NCBI RefSeq assembly: GCF_030409905.1
Contig: NZ_JAUFQT010000001.1
Coordinates: 1,572,001-1,636,000 of the forward strand
Length of the DNA stretch: 64,000 nt
DNA from: Echinicola jeungdonensis
GTDB taxonomy: Bacteria; Bacteroidota; Bacteroidia; Cytophagales; Cyclobacteriaceae
Reading direction: 5' to 3'
Every line of letters starts with the position of its first letter. The stretch's first letter is position 1. This document shows, in pieces, positions 27,830 through 37,828 of the stretch. A program made the position numbers and the translations under genes. The notes below the pieces were generated by a model that was not told the DNA's origin, made no database searches, and saw only the letters and a program-made list of their open reading frames with translations.

Positions 27830-29168
27830 ACTGGCTTGCTCCTTATTACTTTCATTGACATTTGCCAGTTCATGTACCGATCCAACAGATATCGGCCTGG
27901 AACTGGATCCAAACACAAATCAGATAGGGGTTTTCTATAAAGAAATACCCCTTTCTGCTTCTTTGGTGTTGATAGATTCCGTCAATACCACCAATAGCAG
28001 TGTTCTGGTTGCAGGAGGGGACATTAGTTCCTATTTTGGCCGGACCGAATCAATAGGGTACAGTCGAATGGCTTTTAACCCTGTCACCACCAAACCTGGG
28101 GAAGATGCTATTTTTGATTCAGCGAGATTTGATCTGAACATTATAGGTCTCACCAGTGAGGATATGGATGAGCTCAAGTCCTTTTCCGCACACCAATTGA
28201 CCGAGCCCATCTTGGACACAGTTTATTATAATTTTGATCAATTGGCCTATGAAGAAACTGCTTTTGCAACAGGATCCTTTGAACTGGAAGCCAATTCAGA
28301 TACAACCGTTTCAATGGTGGTTGAAGAGGCCTTTGCCCAGGACCTATTCTCAAAATTACAGAATAATGATCCTGTTTTTGAGAATATCTTCACTTTTAGG
28401 GATTATTTTCCTGGCTTTGCCTTAAAAGGAAACCCGGATGAGGAAACCACCCTTACTATTCAAATGGGAAGTAGCACAGGGATGAGGTTGTATTACCATA
28501 GTGAAGGAGATACCACATCCACCGCATACAATATTACGACTTTCCAATCAAGACATTTTAACGGTGTAATTAGTGACCGCACAGGAACGCCAACTGAAAT
28601 CGTACAAGTGCCAAATACAGCTTATGACCCCGGTGAATTAGCTGGTAGCAAGGCCAATTTAGGCCTAATTCTGAAGTTAGATATGGAACCATTGAGGACA
28701 TTTTTGGATACCGCCCATAATATAAACCTCAATCAGGCAAGCTTGGAGATGGGGCCAACGGAAAATTTTTCTGACAGCAAATTACCACCAAGTAATCTGA
28801 TTATGTATTTTGCAGATGAAAACAACAAAATCCAAACCCGGGAGGCGGATGGGGCTTTGCTTTCTGTACAGAGAGAAAACGCTCCTCAAGTTGCCACCGA
28901 CAGTGAGGGAAATTATATTCCTGCAGTTTCTTCAGGCGGGTCAAGTGCTTTGATTTTTGATTCAGAAAAATATATTTATCAACAACAAATCACTTCCTAC
29001 ATTAATGCCTTGTACAGATTTGATGAGTTGGATAGGACCGACTTGCTCCTTTATCCCAGAACCCCATCAAATCCAAGTTACATAAATGATTTGGTAAGAT
29101 CTTTGAGAGAGTATATCGTCAATCAAAATTCGATTTCTCTAAAAATTTACTATTCCAAATTACGTTAA
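27819..29168 (+). CDS. DUF4270 outer-surface lipoprotein
   Basis: A 449-residue lipoprotein of the Bacteroidota DUF4270 family. The N-terminus LPAKLACSLLLSLTFASSC is a signal peptide with the lipobox ending in cysteine at residue 19, followed by TDPTDIGLEL. The start is uncertain: there is no ATG. I choose TTG at 27819, which overlaps the GT5-like stop (27827-27829) and gives a proper signal peptide. An upstream TTG at 27726 would add 31 charged residues and spoil it. Function is unknown; most of the chain is beta-rich. Confidence 0.8.
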   Translation: MPAKLACSLLLSLTFASSCTDPTDIGLELDPNTNQIGVFYKEIPLSASLVLIDSVNTTNSSVLVAGGDISSYFGRTESIGYSRMAFNPVTTKPGEDAIFDSARFDLNIIGLTSEDMDELKSFSAHQLTEPILDTVYYNFDQLAYEETAFATGSFELEANSDTTVSMVVEEAFAQDLFSKLQNNDPVFENIFTFRDYFPGFALKGNPDEETTLTIQMGSSTGMRLYYHSEGDTTSTAYNITTFQSRHFNGVISDRTGTPTEIVQVPNTAYDPGELAGSKANLGLILKLDMEPLRTFLDTAHNINLNQASLEMGPTENFSDSKLPPSNLIMYFADENNKIQTREADGALLSVQRENAPQVATDSEGNYIPAVSSGGSSALIFDSEKYIYQQQITSYINALYRFDELDRTDLLLYPRTPSNPSYINDLVRSLREYIVNQNSISLKIYYSKLR

Positions 29169-29207
29169 AAATCAAAAAACTTCTTACCCCATTAAATTTC
29201 TATTTTT

Positions 29208-31049
29208 ATGTGTGGAATTGTGGCATATGTAGGCAAGCAGGACGCTTTGCCTATCATCATCAAAGGCCTGAAAAGGCTAGAATACAGAGGTTATGATAGT
29301 GCTGGAGTGGCTTTATTAAATGACTCTGGACTAAGTGTTTACAAGAAAAAAGGCAAGGTTTCTGAATTAGAAAATTCACTAAAAGATAACGCTAATCTAA
29401 AGTCTCTTATTGGGATTGGCCATACAAGGTGGGCAACCCATGGGGAACCCAATGATGTGAATGCCCACCCTCATTATTCCTCTTCGGAAAATTTTGCCAT
29501 GATCCATAATGGCATCATTGAAAATTACGAAGTGATTAAGACAGACCTCATCAATAAGGGGTATAAATTCCACAGTGAAACAGATTCGGAAGTTTTCATT
29601 AATTTCATTGAGGACATTTATAAAAAAAATCAGTGCAGCCTTGAGGAAGCGGTAAGACTTGCCCTTCAAAAAGTGGTAGGTGCTTATGCCATTGTCCTGA
29701 TGAACAAAGAGGAACCTGATACTTTGATAGCCGCAAGAAAAGGATCCCCTTTAGTTATTGGTGTTGGGAAAGAGGAATATTTCCTAGCATCTGATGCGAC
29801 CCCAATTATTGAATATACCAACCAAGTGGTGTATTTGGACGATTATGAAATTGCAGTAATCCGGAACAACAACCTTCAGATCAAAACCATTGAAAATGTA
29901 GAAACTCACCCCTATATCAACCAGTTGGACATGGAACTGGAAGCCATTGAGAAAGGTGGTTTTGACCATTTTATGTTGAAGGAGATATACGAACAGCCAA
30001 GGTCAATTGCAGATTGTATGAGGGGCCGTTTGGATGTTAAATCCGGAAGGTTGGTTCTTGGAGGTTTGCGGGATTATATGAAAAAATTCCAAAATGCTCA
30101 CAGGATCATCATCACAGCTTGTGGAACTTCATGGCACGCTGGTCTGGTAGCTGAGTATTTATTTGAAGAATTTGCCAGAATACCTGTTGAGGTAGAATAT
30201 GCTTCTGAATTCAGATACAGAAACCCGGTGATTAATGAAAGGGATTTTGTGATCGCCATTTCTCAATCCGGAGAAACAGCCGATACATTGGCTGCCATCG
30301 AGCTGGCCAAATCAAAAGGAGCAACCATCTTTGGGGTGTGTAATGTGGTTGGGTCTTCCATTGCACGGGCAACACATGCTGGATCTTATACCCATGCCGG
30401 ACCGGAAATTGGTGTTGCCTCAACCAAGGCATTTACTGCCCAAATATCCGTTCTTTCAATGATGGCCCTAATGCTGGGATATCAAAGGGGTACTCTTCCA
30501 GAAGGACAATTTATCCAATTTCTCCACGAATTGGAAACGGTTCCTGCCAAAGTAGAGAAAGCATTAGCGCTTAATTCCCAGGTGGAAGAAATCGCAAAGC
30601 AATTTAAGGATGTCAGAAATTTCCTTTACCTGGGTAGGGGATATAACTTCCCTGTTGCTCTGGAGGGAGCATTGAAGTTAAAAGAGATTTCTTATATCCA
30701 TGCGGAAGGATATCCTGCAGCGGAAATGAAACATGGGCCTATTGCACTTATTGACGAGGAAATGCCTGTTGTATTTATTGCAACAAGAGACAGCTCTTAT
30801 GAAAAAGTAGTGAGCAATATCCAGGAAGTGAAAGCGAGAAAAGGAAAAATCATTGCCGTAGTGACAGAAGGGGATACAATGGTGAAGAAAATGGCCGACC
30901 ATACCATTGAAATCCCTTCATCCCACGAAGCGTTCGTTCCTTTGATTTCTGTGATTCCGCTTCAACTCCTTTCTTACCATATTGCTGTAATGAGAGGTTG
31001 CAATGTGGATCAACCCAGAAATCTGGCCAAATCTGTAACGGTGGAATAA
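29208..31049 (+). CDS. glmS: Glutamine-fructose-6-phosphate aminotransferase (isomerizing)
   Basis: GlmS makes glucosamine-6-phosphate for peptidoglycan and lipopolysaccharide. The 613-residue protein has the N-terminal catalytic Cys2 (MCGIVAYVG), the glutaminase domain (about 1-225), two SIS domains (SQSGETADTL, GRGYNFPVALEGALKLKE) and the conserved end DQPRNLAKSVTVE. Only 39 nt separate it from the DUF4270 gene, and a strong terminator follows. No glmS ribozyme is seen or expected in this phylum. Confidence 0.98.
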   Translation: MCGIVAYVGKQDALPIIIKGLKRLEYRGYDSAGVALLNDSGLSVYKKKGKVSELENSLKDNANLKSLIGIGHTRWATHGEPNDVNAHPHYSSSENFAMIHNGIIENYEVIKTDLINKGYKFHSETDSEVFINFIEDIYKKNQCSLEEAVRLALQKVVGAYAIVLMNKEEPDTLIAARKGSPLVIGVGKEEYFLASDATPIIEYTNQVVYLDDYEIAVIRNNNLQIKTIENVETHPYINQLDMELEAIEKGGFDHFMLKEIYEQPRSIADCMRGRLDVKSGRLVLGGLRDYMKKFQNAHRIIITACGTSWHAGLVAEYLFEEFARIPVEVEYASEFRYRNPVINERDFVIAISQSGETADTLAAIELAKSKGATIFGVCNVVGSSIARATHAGSYTHAGPEIGVASTKAFTAQISVLSMMALMLGYQRGTLPEGQFIQFLHELETVPAKVEKALALNSQVEEIAKQFKDVRNFLYLGRGYNFPVALEGALKLKEISYIHAEGYPAAEMKHGPIALIDEEMPVVFIATRDSSYEKVVSNIQEVKARKGKIIAVVTEGDTMVKKMADHTIEIPSSHEAFVPLISVIPLQLLSYHIAVMRGCNVDQPRNLAKSVTVE

Positions 31050-31068
31050 AATCTTTTAAGAAATATTA

Positions 31069-31104
31069 CAAAGGCTCCAAATTTTTAATTTGGAGCCTTT
31101 TTTA
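31069..31104. terminator. Bidirectional terminator between glmS and the T9SS cargo gene
   Basis: AAAGGCTCCAAAT pairs with ATTTGGAGCCTTT (short AT loop), followed by a T-run on the plus strand and preceded by an A-run. It lies between convergent genes; the minus-strand gene stops inside its edge. Confidence 0.9.
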
Positions 31105-33417
31105 TTGCTTTACCCATTTGAGCACCTGTATTCCTGAAGGATGAATAAAAGAAATAAAATACAAACCAGCACTTTGTTCTTTTAAAGTGTTCTTTAAATC
31201 TTGAAATATCAACTTCCCCTTTCCCCTAAATTGGGCAATAAATGTTCCCTGACAGTCCTGGAGGTGAATTTTAAATTCATGCTTTAGCCATTTTTTTGAA
31301 ACATTGAGATAAAGATTGCCCCCAGAATAGGGGTTGGGTCCAATGGCCAACCCTGTAAATTGAAAGTTTTGATTTTGTTCCAATTTAAAAACGGGACTGA
31401 AAATCCGCTTTCCATCTTTTTTTAGGATCTCAATCTGGTAATATGCAAGCTCCCCATTAATAATTCCACCATCCAAAAAAGAATAATCTTGTTTAACCTG
31501 ATTTACCTTGGGATTAACCTTTCCAATTTTTTCAAAATGATCAATCCCACCCAAGGAACGGTACAGATAAAATAATTTTAAGCGATCCTTTCCTCCAATT
31601 TCCCAGAAAATCAGATTTCCCTTCTCAGATTGGTTTGCTCGATAATTCAACCAGTAAACAGGTAATATGGTGGCCACACGATAACTTCCTATGGTAAAGT
31701 CATTTCCATTTAATTCATCAAAGGACACCTCCCTTTTGGACCAAGCTTCTCCTCCAACCATTTCTCCTGGCAAATGCATACCGGGAGCTGCTTCTTGATT
31801 TCCCACGATCCTTAAATCATCCGCATCCTCCACTATCAGGTTATCAGCTGAAATTTTTAATTCCAAATCCTCCGTTCCTGCCATTGTACCAGAAAAAGTA
31901 AAATAACTGTTCAACTGATACAAAATAGGGGTGCCATCATCATCCTGGAAACCGGGATCTTGATTGACACCTTTCGCCTCATGATATTGTATGGTAATAT
32001 CTGGATTTGAAGCACTATGATTTCCAACTAACTGCAATTTCCGAATCCCTCCCTCTTTTTGATCAATAAATGGGAATGTAGCATTTTCAGCGTTCAAAAT
32101 TGACGGGATATTTTCATAATGAACTTCGGCCAAATTCAGCCATGTTCCGCCTGTATATTGATAAGAGCCCAAACCAGAAGTATTAAAAAAGAGATTATTG
32201 TTTGATAAATCAAGGCTCCCCTTGTTCATCAAAAAGTTATCAATCACCGTAATGTCATTATCCACCCTAATTTCACCAGCAGATTTATCAATCTCCAGCT
32301 CATCAACCTCCATAGCCCAATTAGACACATTCTGATCCTCATTTCCTGAAAAAATCAATGTTGTATTATTCTGTTGAACGCTTCCTCCTCCCAATTTTTC
32401 GAAGTCTCCTTTGACCTCTAGGGTGGAAGGTAATTCCTTAATCGCTGCTCCCGAAAAAAATAAATTTCGATATGTTTCAACTTCTCCAGAACCTGCCAAT
32501 TCTGAGGTAATAAATTGCTGATTACCACTTTCCCCTTGATAGAAAACATTTCCTTCCAGGGATATGGTGGCTGCATTAATTTCAGGTTGGTTCCCTTTTA
32601 AAACTAAATTCCCACCTTCTTCTATTTCAAAAAGCGAGGAAGGCTGCGTAGAAGACCTGAAAGTTATTCCTTCAGAACACTTAGTTTCCAAGGTTGCCCC
32701 ATCTTCCACAACCAAGTCACCATAAGCCCCTTCTCCAAAATCATCATTAGAATTGAAAGATAGGGTGGAACAACCTTTTTCTTCCATCCAATTTTGTACA
32801 ACAGTCCCTGACTTAATAGTAAATTTGTTGGCTTTGAAAGGTTCATTAATGACAAATTCAGTTCCAACCCCTCCATCAAAAACGACTGAATAGGTACTAT
32901 TTATTGAGAACCCGCTCCAAGCTCCCTCCTCAATAATAGTTCGGGAATCTCCCTTAAAAACTATTTTACTACCCAGGCTGTTTCCAATCCAATTATTGGT
33001 ATTCCAGGCACCACGTGATGTTCCAGGGGCATCTCCTTCAAAAGCATTTAGACTACCATATATGTGCAGTTCCCAGCCATTAATATTAATTTTTTGGTCT
33101 GCCCCTATTGCAGCATTTAAATATAAACTTTTAACCTCCTCATCCTGCCTTAAAGTCACCAAGTGGGCATTTTCAATGTAAATGTCATAATCTTTATCGG
33201 GCTTTTTACTGGCAGCCACCCAATCACTTCCATTATAAATCTCCCAGATCTCTACTGCATCAAAATAACCAGAAGAAACCGTCCGGTAAGCATTCACCGT
33301 TTGGGCATCACAAGGGGCTGAGATTATCCCTCCGGTAATTAATATTACCGATATTATCTCGTACATTCGTTTCGGATAAAGCCTATCCAAAAAATGATTG
33401 TAGTCTAAAAAAGTCAT
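31102..33417 (-). CDS. Secreted protein with T9SS C-terminal sorting domain
   Basis: A 771-residue export protein. A hydrophobic segment ending in APCDAQ near the N-terminus is the likely signal peptide, followed by a beta-helix/beta-sandwich-like body rich in N, G and V repeats (for example INGWELHIYG, VVEDGATLETKCSE). The last 75 or so residues begin GPNPYSGGNLYLNV and end AGLYFISF...LKWVKQ, the type A T9SS sorting domain. I use the ATG at 33417; an ATG at 33366 gives a shorter signal peptide. Ligand or enzymatic function is not recognised. Confidence 0.75.
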   Translation of the reverse strand: MTFLDYNHFLDRLYPKRMYEIISVILITGGIISAPCDAQTVNAYRTVSSGYFDAVEIWEIYNGSDWVAASKKPDKDYDIYIENAHLVTLRQDEEVKSLYLNAAIGADQKININGWELHIYGSLNAFEGDAPGTSRGAWNTNNWIGNSLGSKIVFKGDSRTIIEEGAWSGFSINSTYSVVFDGGVGTEFVINEPFKANKFTIKSGTVVQNWMEEKGCSTLSFNSNDDFGEGAYGDLVVEDGATLETKCSEGITFRSSTQPSSLFEIEEGGNLVLKGNQPEINAATISLEGNVFYQGESGNQQFITSELAGSGEVETYRNLFFSGAAIKELPSTLEVKGDFEKLGGGSVQQNNTTLIFSGNEDQNVSNWAMEVDELEIDKSAGEIRVDNDITVIDNFLMNKGSLDLSNNNLFFNTSGLGSYQYTGGTWLNLAEVHYENIPSILNAENATFPFIDQKEGGIRKLQLVGNHSASNPDITIQYHEAKGVNQDPGFQDDDGTPILYQLNSYFTFSGTMAGTEDLELKISADNLIVEDADDLRIVGNQEAAPGMHLPGEMVGGEAWSKREVSFDELNGNDFTIGSYRVATILPVYWLNYRANQSEKGNLIFWEIGGKDRLKLFYLYRSLGGIDHFEKIGKVNPKVNQVKQDYSFLDGGIINGELAYYQIEILKKDGKRIFSPVFKLEQNQNFQFTGLAIGPNPYSGGNLYLNVSKKWLKHEFKIHLQDCQGTFIAQFRGKGKLIFQDLKNTLKEQSAGLYFISFIHPSGIQVLKWVKQ

Positions 33418-33428
33418 AGTCAAAAAGT

Positions 33429-33436
33429 TAGCTTTG
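33429..33436 (+). promoter_or_regulatory. -7 element for the DUF4105 gene
   Basis: TAGCTTTG is an exact TAnnTTTG match 28 nt ahead of the ATG at 33465. A TTG lies farther upstream than the usual spacing, so only the -7 box is supported. Confidence 0.4.
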
Positions 33437-33464
33437 TAATAAATTTAACCAGATAATCTTATTC

Positions 33465-34655
33465 ATGAAAAAAATTGCCTTATTTTTTTTACTTGTTTCA
33501 TTGGATATTTCTATTCTACAAGCGCAAAATTACCAGGTCAGTTTGTTGACTTGCGACCCAGGGGAAGAACTCTACAGTGCTTTTGGGCATTCAGCAGTTC
33601 GTGTGAAGGACATATTGAGTGGCAGGGATTTAGTTTTTAATTATGGCACTTTTGATTTCAATACCCCTAATTTTTATCTGAAATTTTCGAGGGGAAAACT
33701 GGACTATATGTTAAGTGTAAGCACTTATCAGCAATTTATTGACCATTACACTTATCTGGAAAGGGAGGTAAGGGAGCAGGTACTGGATTTAAATCCGGAA
33801 CAGACTGCCAGAGCAGTAAAATTTTTGCGGGAAAATTACCAACCTGAAAACCGGTTTTACCGCTATGATTTCTTTTATGATAATTGTGCCACCCGGATAC
33901 GGGATTTATTTGAAGTGGTTTTGGGTGATCAATTGGAGTGGAAAGATCCTGGGGGAATAGAGGAAAAAACTTTCCGAACCCTAATTGATGAATATGTATA
34001 TCCCTTACCCTGGGCAGATTTAGGCATTGACCTGGCACTAGGCAGTGTCATTGATCAAAATGCAAAAGAAAGGGAAAAACAGTTTTTGCCGGATTATATG
34101 GAAGCCGCATTTTCTAGGGCTGAAATAGTTGGGGATGGACCAACCAGGCCCTTGGTTAAAAAACAACAAACCGTCCTCAAACTTCCTCCAGTTAAAATTC
34201 CCGGGAGCATATTCAATCCATATGTCTTATTTTGGTTGGTAGCCATAATATTTATTATCATTACTTATATCGGTTTCAAAAAGAAGAGGCTTTATATCGG
34301 TTTTGATTTGGCCTTATTTGGGATTCTCAGCATTATCGGAATAGTGGTATTTTTATTATGGTTTTTTACCGAGCATACAGCTACAAAATACAATTGGAAC
34401 TTGCTTTGGGCTTTTCCGGTCCACGGTTGTTTGCTTTATGGATTGACCCAGAAATATCCTGCCCAATGGGTAAGAAAATACCTTTTGTTTGCCCTTATTC
34501 TTGCCGATGCTGCCATAGTTTTCTGGATTATGGGCTGGCAGTCATTTCACCCTAGTATCCTGCCCCTGATATTGGTGGTTATCTTGCGGACAAATTACCT
34601 TTATTATAACTTGGAGCGATTAAAAGCCGCCGGAAGAAATGTTATGGTGAAATAA
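33465..34655 (+). CDS. DUF4105 (Lnb N-terminal-like) membrane protein
   Basis: A 396-residue protein with a cleavable signal peptide (about 1-20, ending LQAQ) and a periplasmic DUF4105 domain (about 25-190). Conserved SAFGHSAVRV, NYGTFDF, FFYDNCATR carry the His/Cys/Asn residues of this papain-like fold. About five transmembrane helices follow toward the C-terminus. The family includes the N-terminal domain of Lnb, an Enterococcus lipoprotein transacylase; whether this protein transacylates anything is unknown. It lies 45 nt ahead of uvrB. Confidence 0.85.
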   Translation: MKKIALFFLLVSLDISILQAQNYQVSLLTCDPGEELYSAFGHSAVRVKDILSGRDLVFNYGTFDFNTPNFYLKFSRGKLDYMLSVSTYQQFIDHYTYLEREVREQVLDLNPEQTARAVKFLRENYQPENRFYRYDFFYDNCATRIRDLFEVVLGDQLEWKDPGGIEEKTFRTLIDEYVYPLPWADLGIDLALGSVIDQNAKEREKQFLPDYMEAAFSRAEIVGDGPTRPLVKKQQTVLKLPPVKIPGSIFNPYVLFWLVAIIFIIITYIGFKKKRLYIGFDLALFGILSIIGIVVFLLWFFTEHTATKYNWNLLWAFPVHGCLLYGLTQKYPAQWVRKYLLFALILADAAIVFWIMGWQSFHPSILPLILVVILRTNYLYYNLERLKAAGRNVMVK

Positions 34656-34700
34656 ACTTTTCTTCTGTATTTTCATGTTACTCAAGGATATTGATTTATT

Positions 34701-36740
34701 ATGGATTTTAAGATTATTTCCGAATATAGCCCTACCGGTGACCAACCCCAAGCCATTAAAAAATTATCAGAAGGAGTTAAAGAAGGCGATCCAGCCCAAG
34801 TATTATTGGGAGTTACTGGTTCTGGTAAGACATTTACCATAGCCAATGTTATTCAGGAGGTACAAAAACCAACATTGGTACTATGCCATAACAAAACCCT
34901 CGCAGCCCAGCTATATGGGGAATTCAAGCAGTTTTTTCCTGAAAATGCAGTGGAGTATTTTATTTCCTATTATGATTATTATCAACCGGAAGCCTTTATA
35001 CCATCAAGTGGGGTGTACATCGAAAAGGATTTGTCCATCAATGAGGAAATCGAAAAACTTCGCTTAAGCGCCACCTCCTCTTTATTAAGTGGTAGACGGG
35101 ATGTCATTGTCGTGGCCTCGGTTTCCTGTATTTACGGTATTGGTAACCCTGAGGAATTTGGAAAAAATGTAATCAAACTTCAGGAAGGCGATCGGATTCC
35201 CAGAAATCAGTTGTTGTTTAAACTTGTGGATATACTTTACAGCCGGGCCAACCATGATTTCAAACATGGAACATTTCGGGTAAAAGGTGATACCGTTGAT
35301 ATTTTTGTTGCCTACGCAGATTTTGCATACCGCATTTATTTTTGGGGCGATGAAATAGAAGCCATCCAAAGAGTAGAGCCGGAAACCGGCAAAAAAATCT
35401 CGGATGAAAAAATCATCACCATCTTCCCAGCCAACCTTTTTGTTACCGGCAAGGACGTATTGGATGTGGCCATTAAGGAAATTCAAGACGACCTGATGGC
35501 TCAAATTTCCTTTTTTGAAAAAGATATGAGGTTGGAAGAAGCCAGCAGGTTGAAGGAAAGGACAGAGTTTGACCTGGAAATGATGAGGGAACTGGGTTAT
35601 TGTTCGGGCGTAGAAAACTATTCCAGGTATTTTGACAGAAGAGCAGCAGGAGCCAGGCCTTTCTGCTTGTTGGATTATTTTCCGGATGATTTTTTGATGG
35701 TGGTAGACGAAAGCCATGTAACCATGCCCCAAATCAGGGCCATGTGGGGAGGGGACCGCTCCCGAAAGGTCAATCTGGTTGATTTTGGTTTCAGGCTTCC
35801 TTCTGCATTGGACAACAGGCCTTTGAAGTTTGATGAATTTGAAAACCTTACCAACCAGATCATTTATGTCTCCGCCACACCGGCCGATTATGAACTCAAT
35901 CAAACCGATGGCTTGGTAGTCGAACAAATAATCCGGCCAACCGGCCTATTGGATCCATTGATTGATGTTAGGCCCAGTGGAAATCAAATCGATGATCTGA
36001 TGGAGGAAATAGATCAAACCATTCAACAAGGTGATAGGGCTTTGGTCACTACCTTGACTAAAAGAATGGCCGAAGAACTCCACAAATTTTTGGAAAGGGC
36101 CGGGATCAAATGCCGGTATATCCACTCAGAAGTAAAATCCCTGGATCGGGTGGAAATCCTCCGGGAACTTCGATTGGGGGTGTTTGATGTGCTGGTGGGG
36201 GTGAATCTTCTGCGGGAAGGATTGGATCTGCCTGAGGTTTCCCTGGTAGCCATCTTGGATGCGGACAAGGAAGGTTTCCTTAGAAATGAACGGAGTTTGG
36301 TACAGACCATAGGTAGGGCCGCAAGAAACGAAAATGGCCGGGTGATCATGTATGCAGACAGGACTACCAAATCCATGAAAAAAGCCATTGATGAAACCAA
36401 AAGGAGAAGATTTATTCAGATGGCATATAATGAGGAGCATGGCATCGTTCCTAAAACCGTGATCAAATCCCGTGAAAGGATTATGGGGCAAACTAAGGTT
36501 GCAGATAGTAAGAAGAATGCTAAATATTATGATGACCATTTCACCGATGAGCAATCCTATGCAGCGGATCCGGTGGTACAGTATTTGAGCAAGGACAAGC
36601 TGGAGAAATTGATTCCCCAAACCCAAAAACAAATGGAAAAGGCTGCCAAAGAGCTTAATTTTATGGAGGCCGCCCGCTTGAGGGACGAATGGGAGGGATT
36701 GAAAAAACGCTTGGAAGAGCTCAAAAGAATGGACGCATGA
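34701..36740 (+). CDS. uvrB: UvrABC excinuclease subunit B
   Basis: UvrB is the helicase-like damage-verification subunit of nucleotide excision repair, partner of UvrA (14.6-17.5 kb) and UvrC (not in window). The 679 residues show Walker [11 protein letters not shown] (about 38-47), the beta-hairpin region around [17 protein letters not shown]-like DESHVTMP, motif [11 protein letters not shown] and the C-terminal UVR domain with [11 protein letters not shown]. Its stop overlaps the next gene by 4 nt. Confidence 0.98.
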   Translation: MDFKIISEYSPTGDQPQAIKKLSEGVKEGDPAQVLLGVTGSGKTFTIANVIQEVQKPTLVLCHNKTLAAQLYGEFKQFFPENAVEYFISYYDYYQPEAFIPSSGVYIEKDLSINEEIEKLRLSATSSLLSGRRDVIVVASVSCIYGIGNPEEFGKNVIKLQEGDRIPRNQLLFKLVDILYSRANHDFKHGTFRVKGDTVDIFVAYADFAYRIYFWGDEIEAIQRVEPETGKKISDEKIITIFPANLFVTGKDVLDVAIKEIQDDLMAQISFFEKDMRLEEASRLKERTEFDLEMMRELGYCSGVENYSRYFDRRAAGARPFCLLDYFPDDFLMVVDESHVTMPQIRAMWGGDRSRKVNLVDFGFRLPSALDNRPLKFDEFENLTNQIIYVSATPADYELNQTDGLVVEQIIRPTGLLDPLIDVRPSGNQIDDLMEEIDQTIQQGDRALVTTLTKRMAEELHKFLERAGIKCRYIHSEVKSLDRVEILRELRLGVFDVLVGVNLLREGLDLPEVSLVAILDADKEGFLRNERSLVQTIGRAARNENGRVIMYADRTTKSMKKAIDETKRRRFIQMAYNEEHGIVPKTVIKSRERIMGQTKVADSKKNAKYYDDHFTDEQSYAADPVVQYLSKDKLEKLIPQTQKQMEKAAKELNFMEAARLRDEWEGLKKRLEELKRMDA

Positions 36741-37174
36741 AAAAGAAGATCACCTTAATGGCCTTAGGCCTTTTTTTATTATTTTACTACCGTGCTGAAG
36801 CCCAACAAGCAGAAGGCAGCTATTTAATTTCAGGAGCTATTGACCTGGTAAGAACCGATGCACCAGGAGTGATCAGGAGGTACCAAATCGGAACAGAAAT
36901 CAATTATTTCCACAGGCATTTCCTTTCCTTTTCTGGAGGTTACGAATTTAACTATAACCATTCCAACCAAGTAACATTGGGAGCCAGGGCTTACCCTTTT
37001 GAACCTCTTTTTGCAAGGATTAGGGGATTGGTTGGAAAAGAAAGTGATGTGGCAATTGGCTTGGGATATACTTTTAATGCTTCGTACCGTATAAGGTTTG
37101 AGGGTATGGTTGATTATTATGCCATTAGTAATGTGGCAGGATTAAGGGCTGGAATCAGCTTTTTAATTAGATAA
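36737..37174 (+). CDS. Small outer-membrane beta-barrel-like protein
   Basis: A 145-residue protein with an N-terminal signal peptide ([18 protein letters not shown], cleavage near AEAQ). The rest consists of alternating beta strands ending with an aromatic-containing GISFLIR tail, as expected for a small outer-membrane barrel. Start chosen at 36737 (ATGA overlap with the uvrB stop); an upstream in-frame ATG at 36689 lies inside uvrB. Specific family not recognised. Confidence 0.7.
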   Translation: MKKKITLMALGLFLLFYYRAEAQQAEGSYLISGAIDLVRTDAPGVIRRYQIGTEINYFHRHFLSFSGGYEFNYNHSNQVTLGARAYPFEPLFARIRGLVGKESDVAIGLGYTFNASYRIRFEGMVDYYAISNVAGLRAGISFLIR

Positions 37175-37186
37175 ACAAAAAAGGAA

Positions 37187-37828
37187 ATGACACTTCGGGA
37201 GGTGACAAAACTGGCGCAGCAAGGCGAAGGGTTGCATATTGAATTCAAAAAGAAAGTGTCAAACCCTGAAAAAATAGTAAGGGAAGTCATTGCCTTGGCC
37301 AACACTGATGGTGGTTACCTGATGATCGGTGTGGATGATGACAAGACAGTGAGTGGTCATAGGTATATTGACGAAGAAGTATATGTCCTGGACAAAGCCA
37401 TCAAAGACCTGATCCGTCCGATGGTCCAATATGAACAATGGATCATCCCCATCAATGAAAAGAAGGGCGTGGCTGTTTACCATTTTGAAAAAAGCCCCAA
37501 AAGACCCCATTATTTATATGAAGAAGGAAGGAAAAAATCTTTTGTCCGGGCAGATGACCGCACCATTCAGGCCAGCAGGGAAGTTTGGCAGATATTAAGA
37601 AGGCAAAAAAAGCCAAAAGATATCATCTTCAATTATGGAGAAAAAGAAACCAAGCTGATGCAAGCACTGGGGGACAAATCATCCATTACTTTAAAAGAAT
37701 ACTCCAAAATTGCAAAATTGCCCAGGTTTATTGCTTCCAAAACCTTGATAAGATTGGTTTTGGCTAATGTACTGGAAGTAGTTCCCCAGGAAAAGGAGGA
37801 CGTGTATATGCTCAAAAATCTTCCATAA
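37187..37828 (+). CDS. AlbA_2/Schlafen-type DNA-binding domain protein
   Basis: A 213-residue protein starting with the AlbA_2 (Schlafen AlbA_2) domain: EGLHIEFKKKV, VIALANTDGGYLMIGVDDDK and later VRADDRTIQAS. A C-terminal region (about 145-205) looks like a winged helix. Such proteins are often annotated as ATP-binding or transcriptional regulators; DNA binding is likely, the target unknown. It starts 13 nt after the barrel-protein stop. Its last 17 nt overlap the convergent recX gene. Confidence 0.82.
   Translation: MTLREVTKLAQQGEGLHIEFKKKVSNPEKIVREVIALANTDGGYLMIGVDDDKTVSGHRYIDEEVYVLDKAIKDLIRPMVQYEQWIIPINEKKGVAVYHFEKSPKRPHYLYEEGRKKSFVRADDRTIQASREVWQILRRQKKPKDIIFNYGEKETKLMQALGDKSSITLKEYSKIAKLPRFIASKTLIRLVLANVLEVVPQEKEDVYMLKNLP

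Noticed and set aside
35085..35927. Long minus-strand ORF (280 codons) opposite uvrB
   Set aside because: It lies wholly inside uvrB, a firmly identified gene; its translation has no domain features.
36126..36632. Minus-strand ORF (168 codons) opposite the 3' half of uvrB
   Set aside because: Antisense shadow of uvrB; no recognisable motifs.
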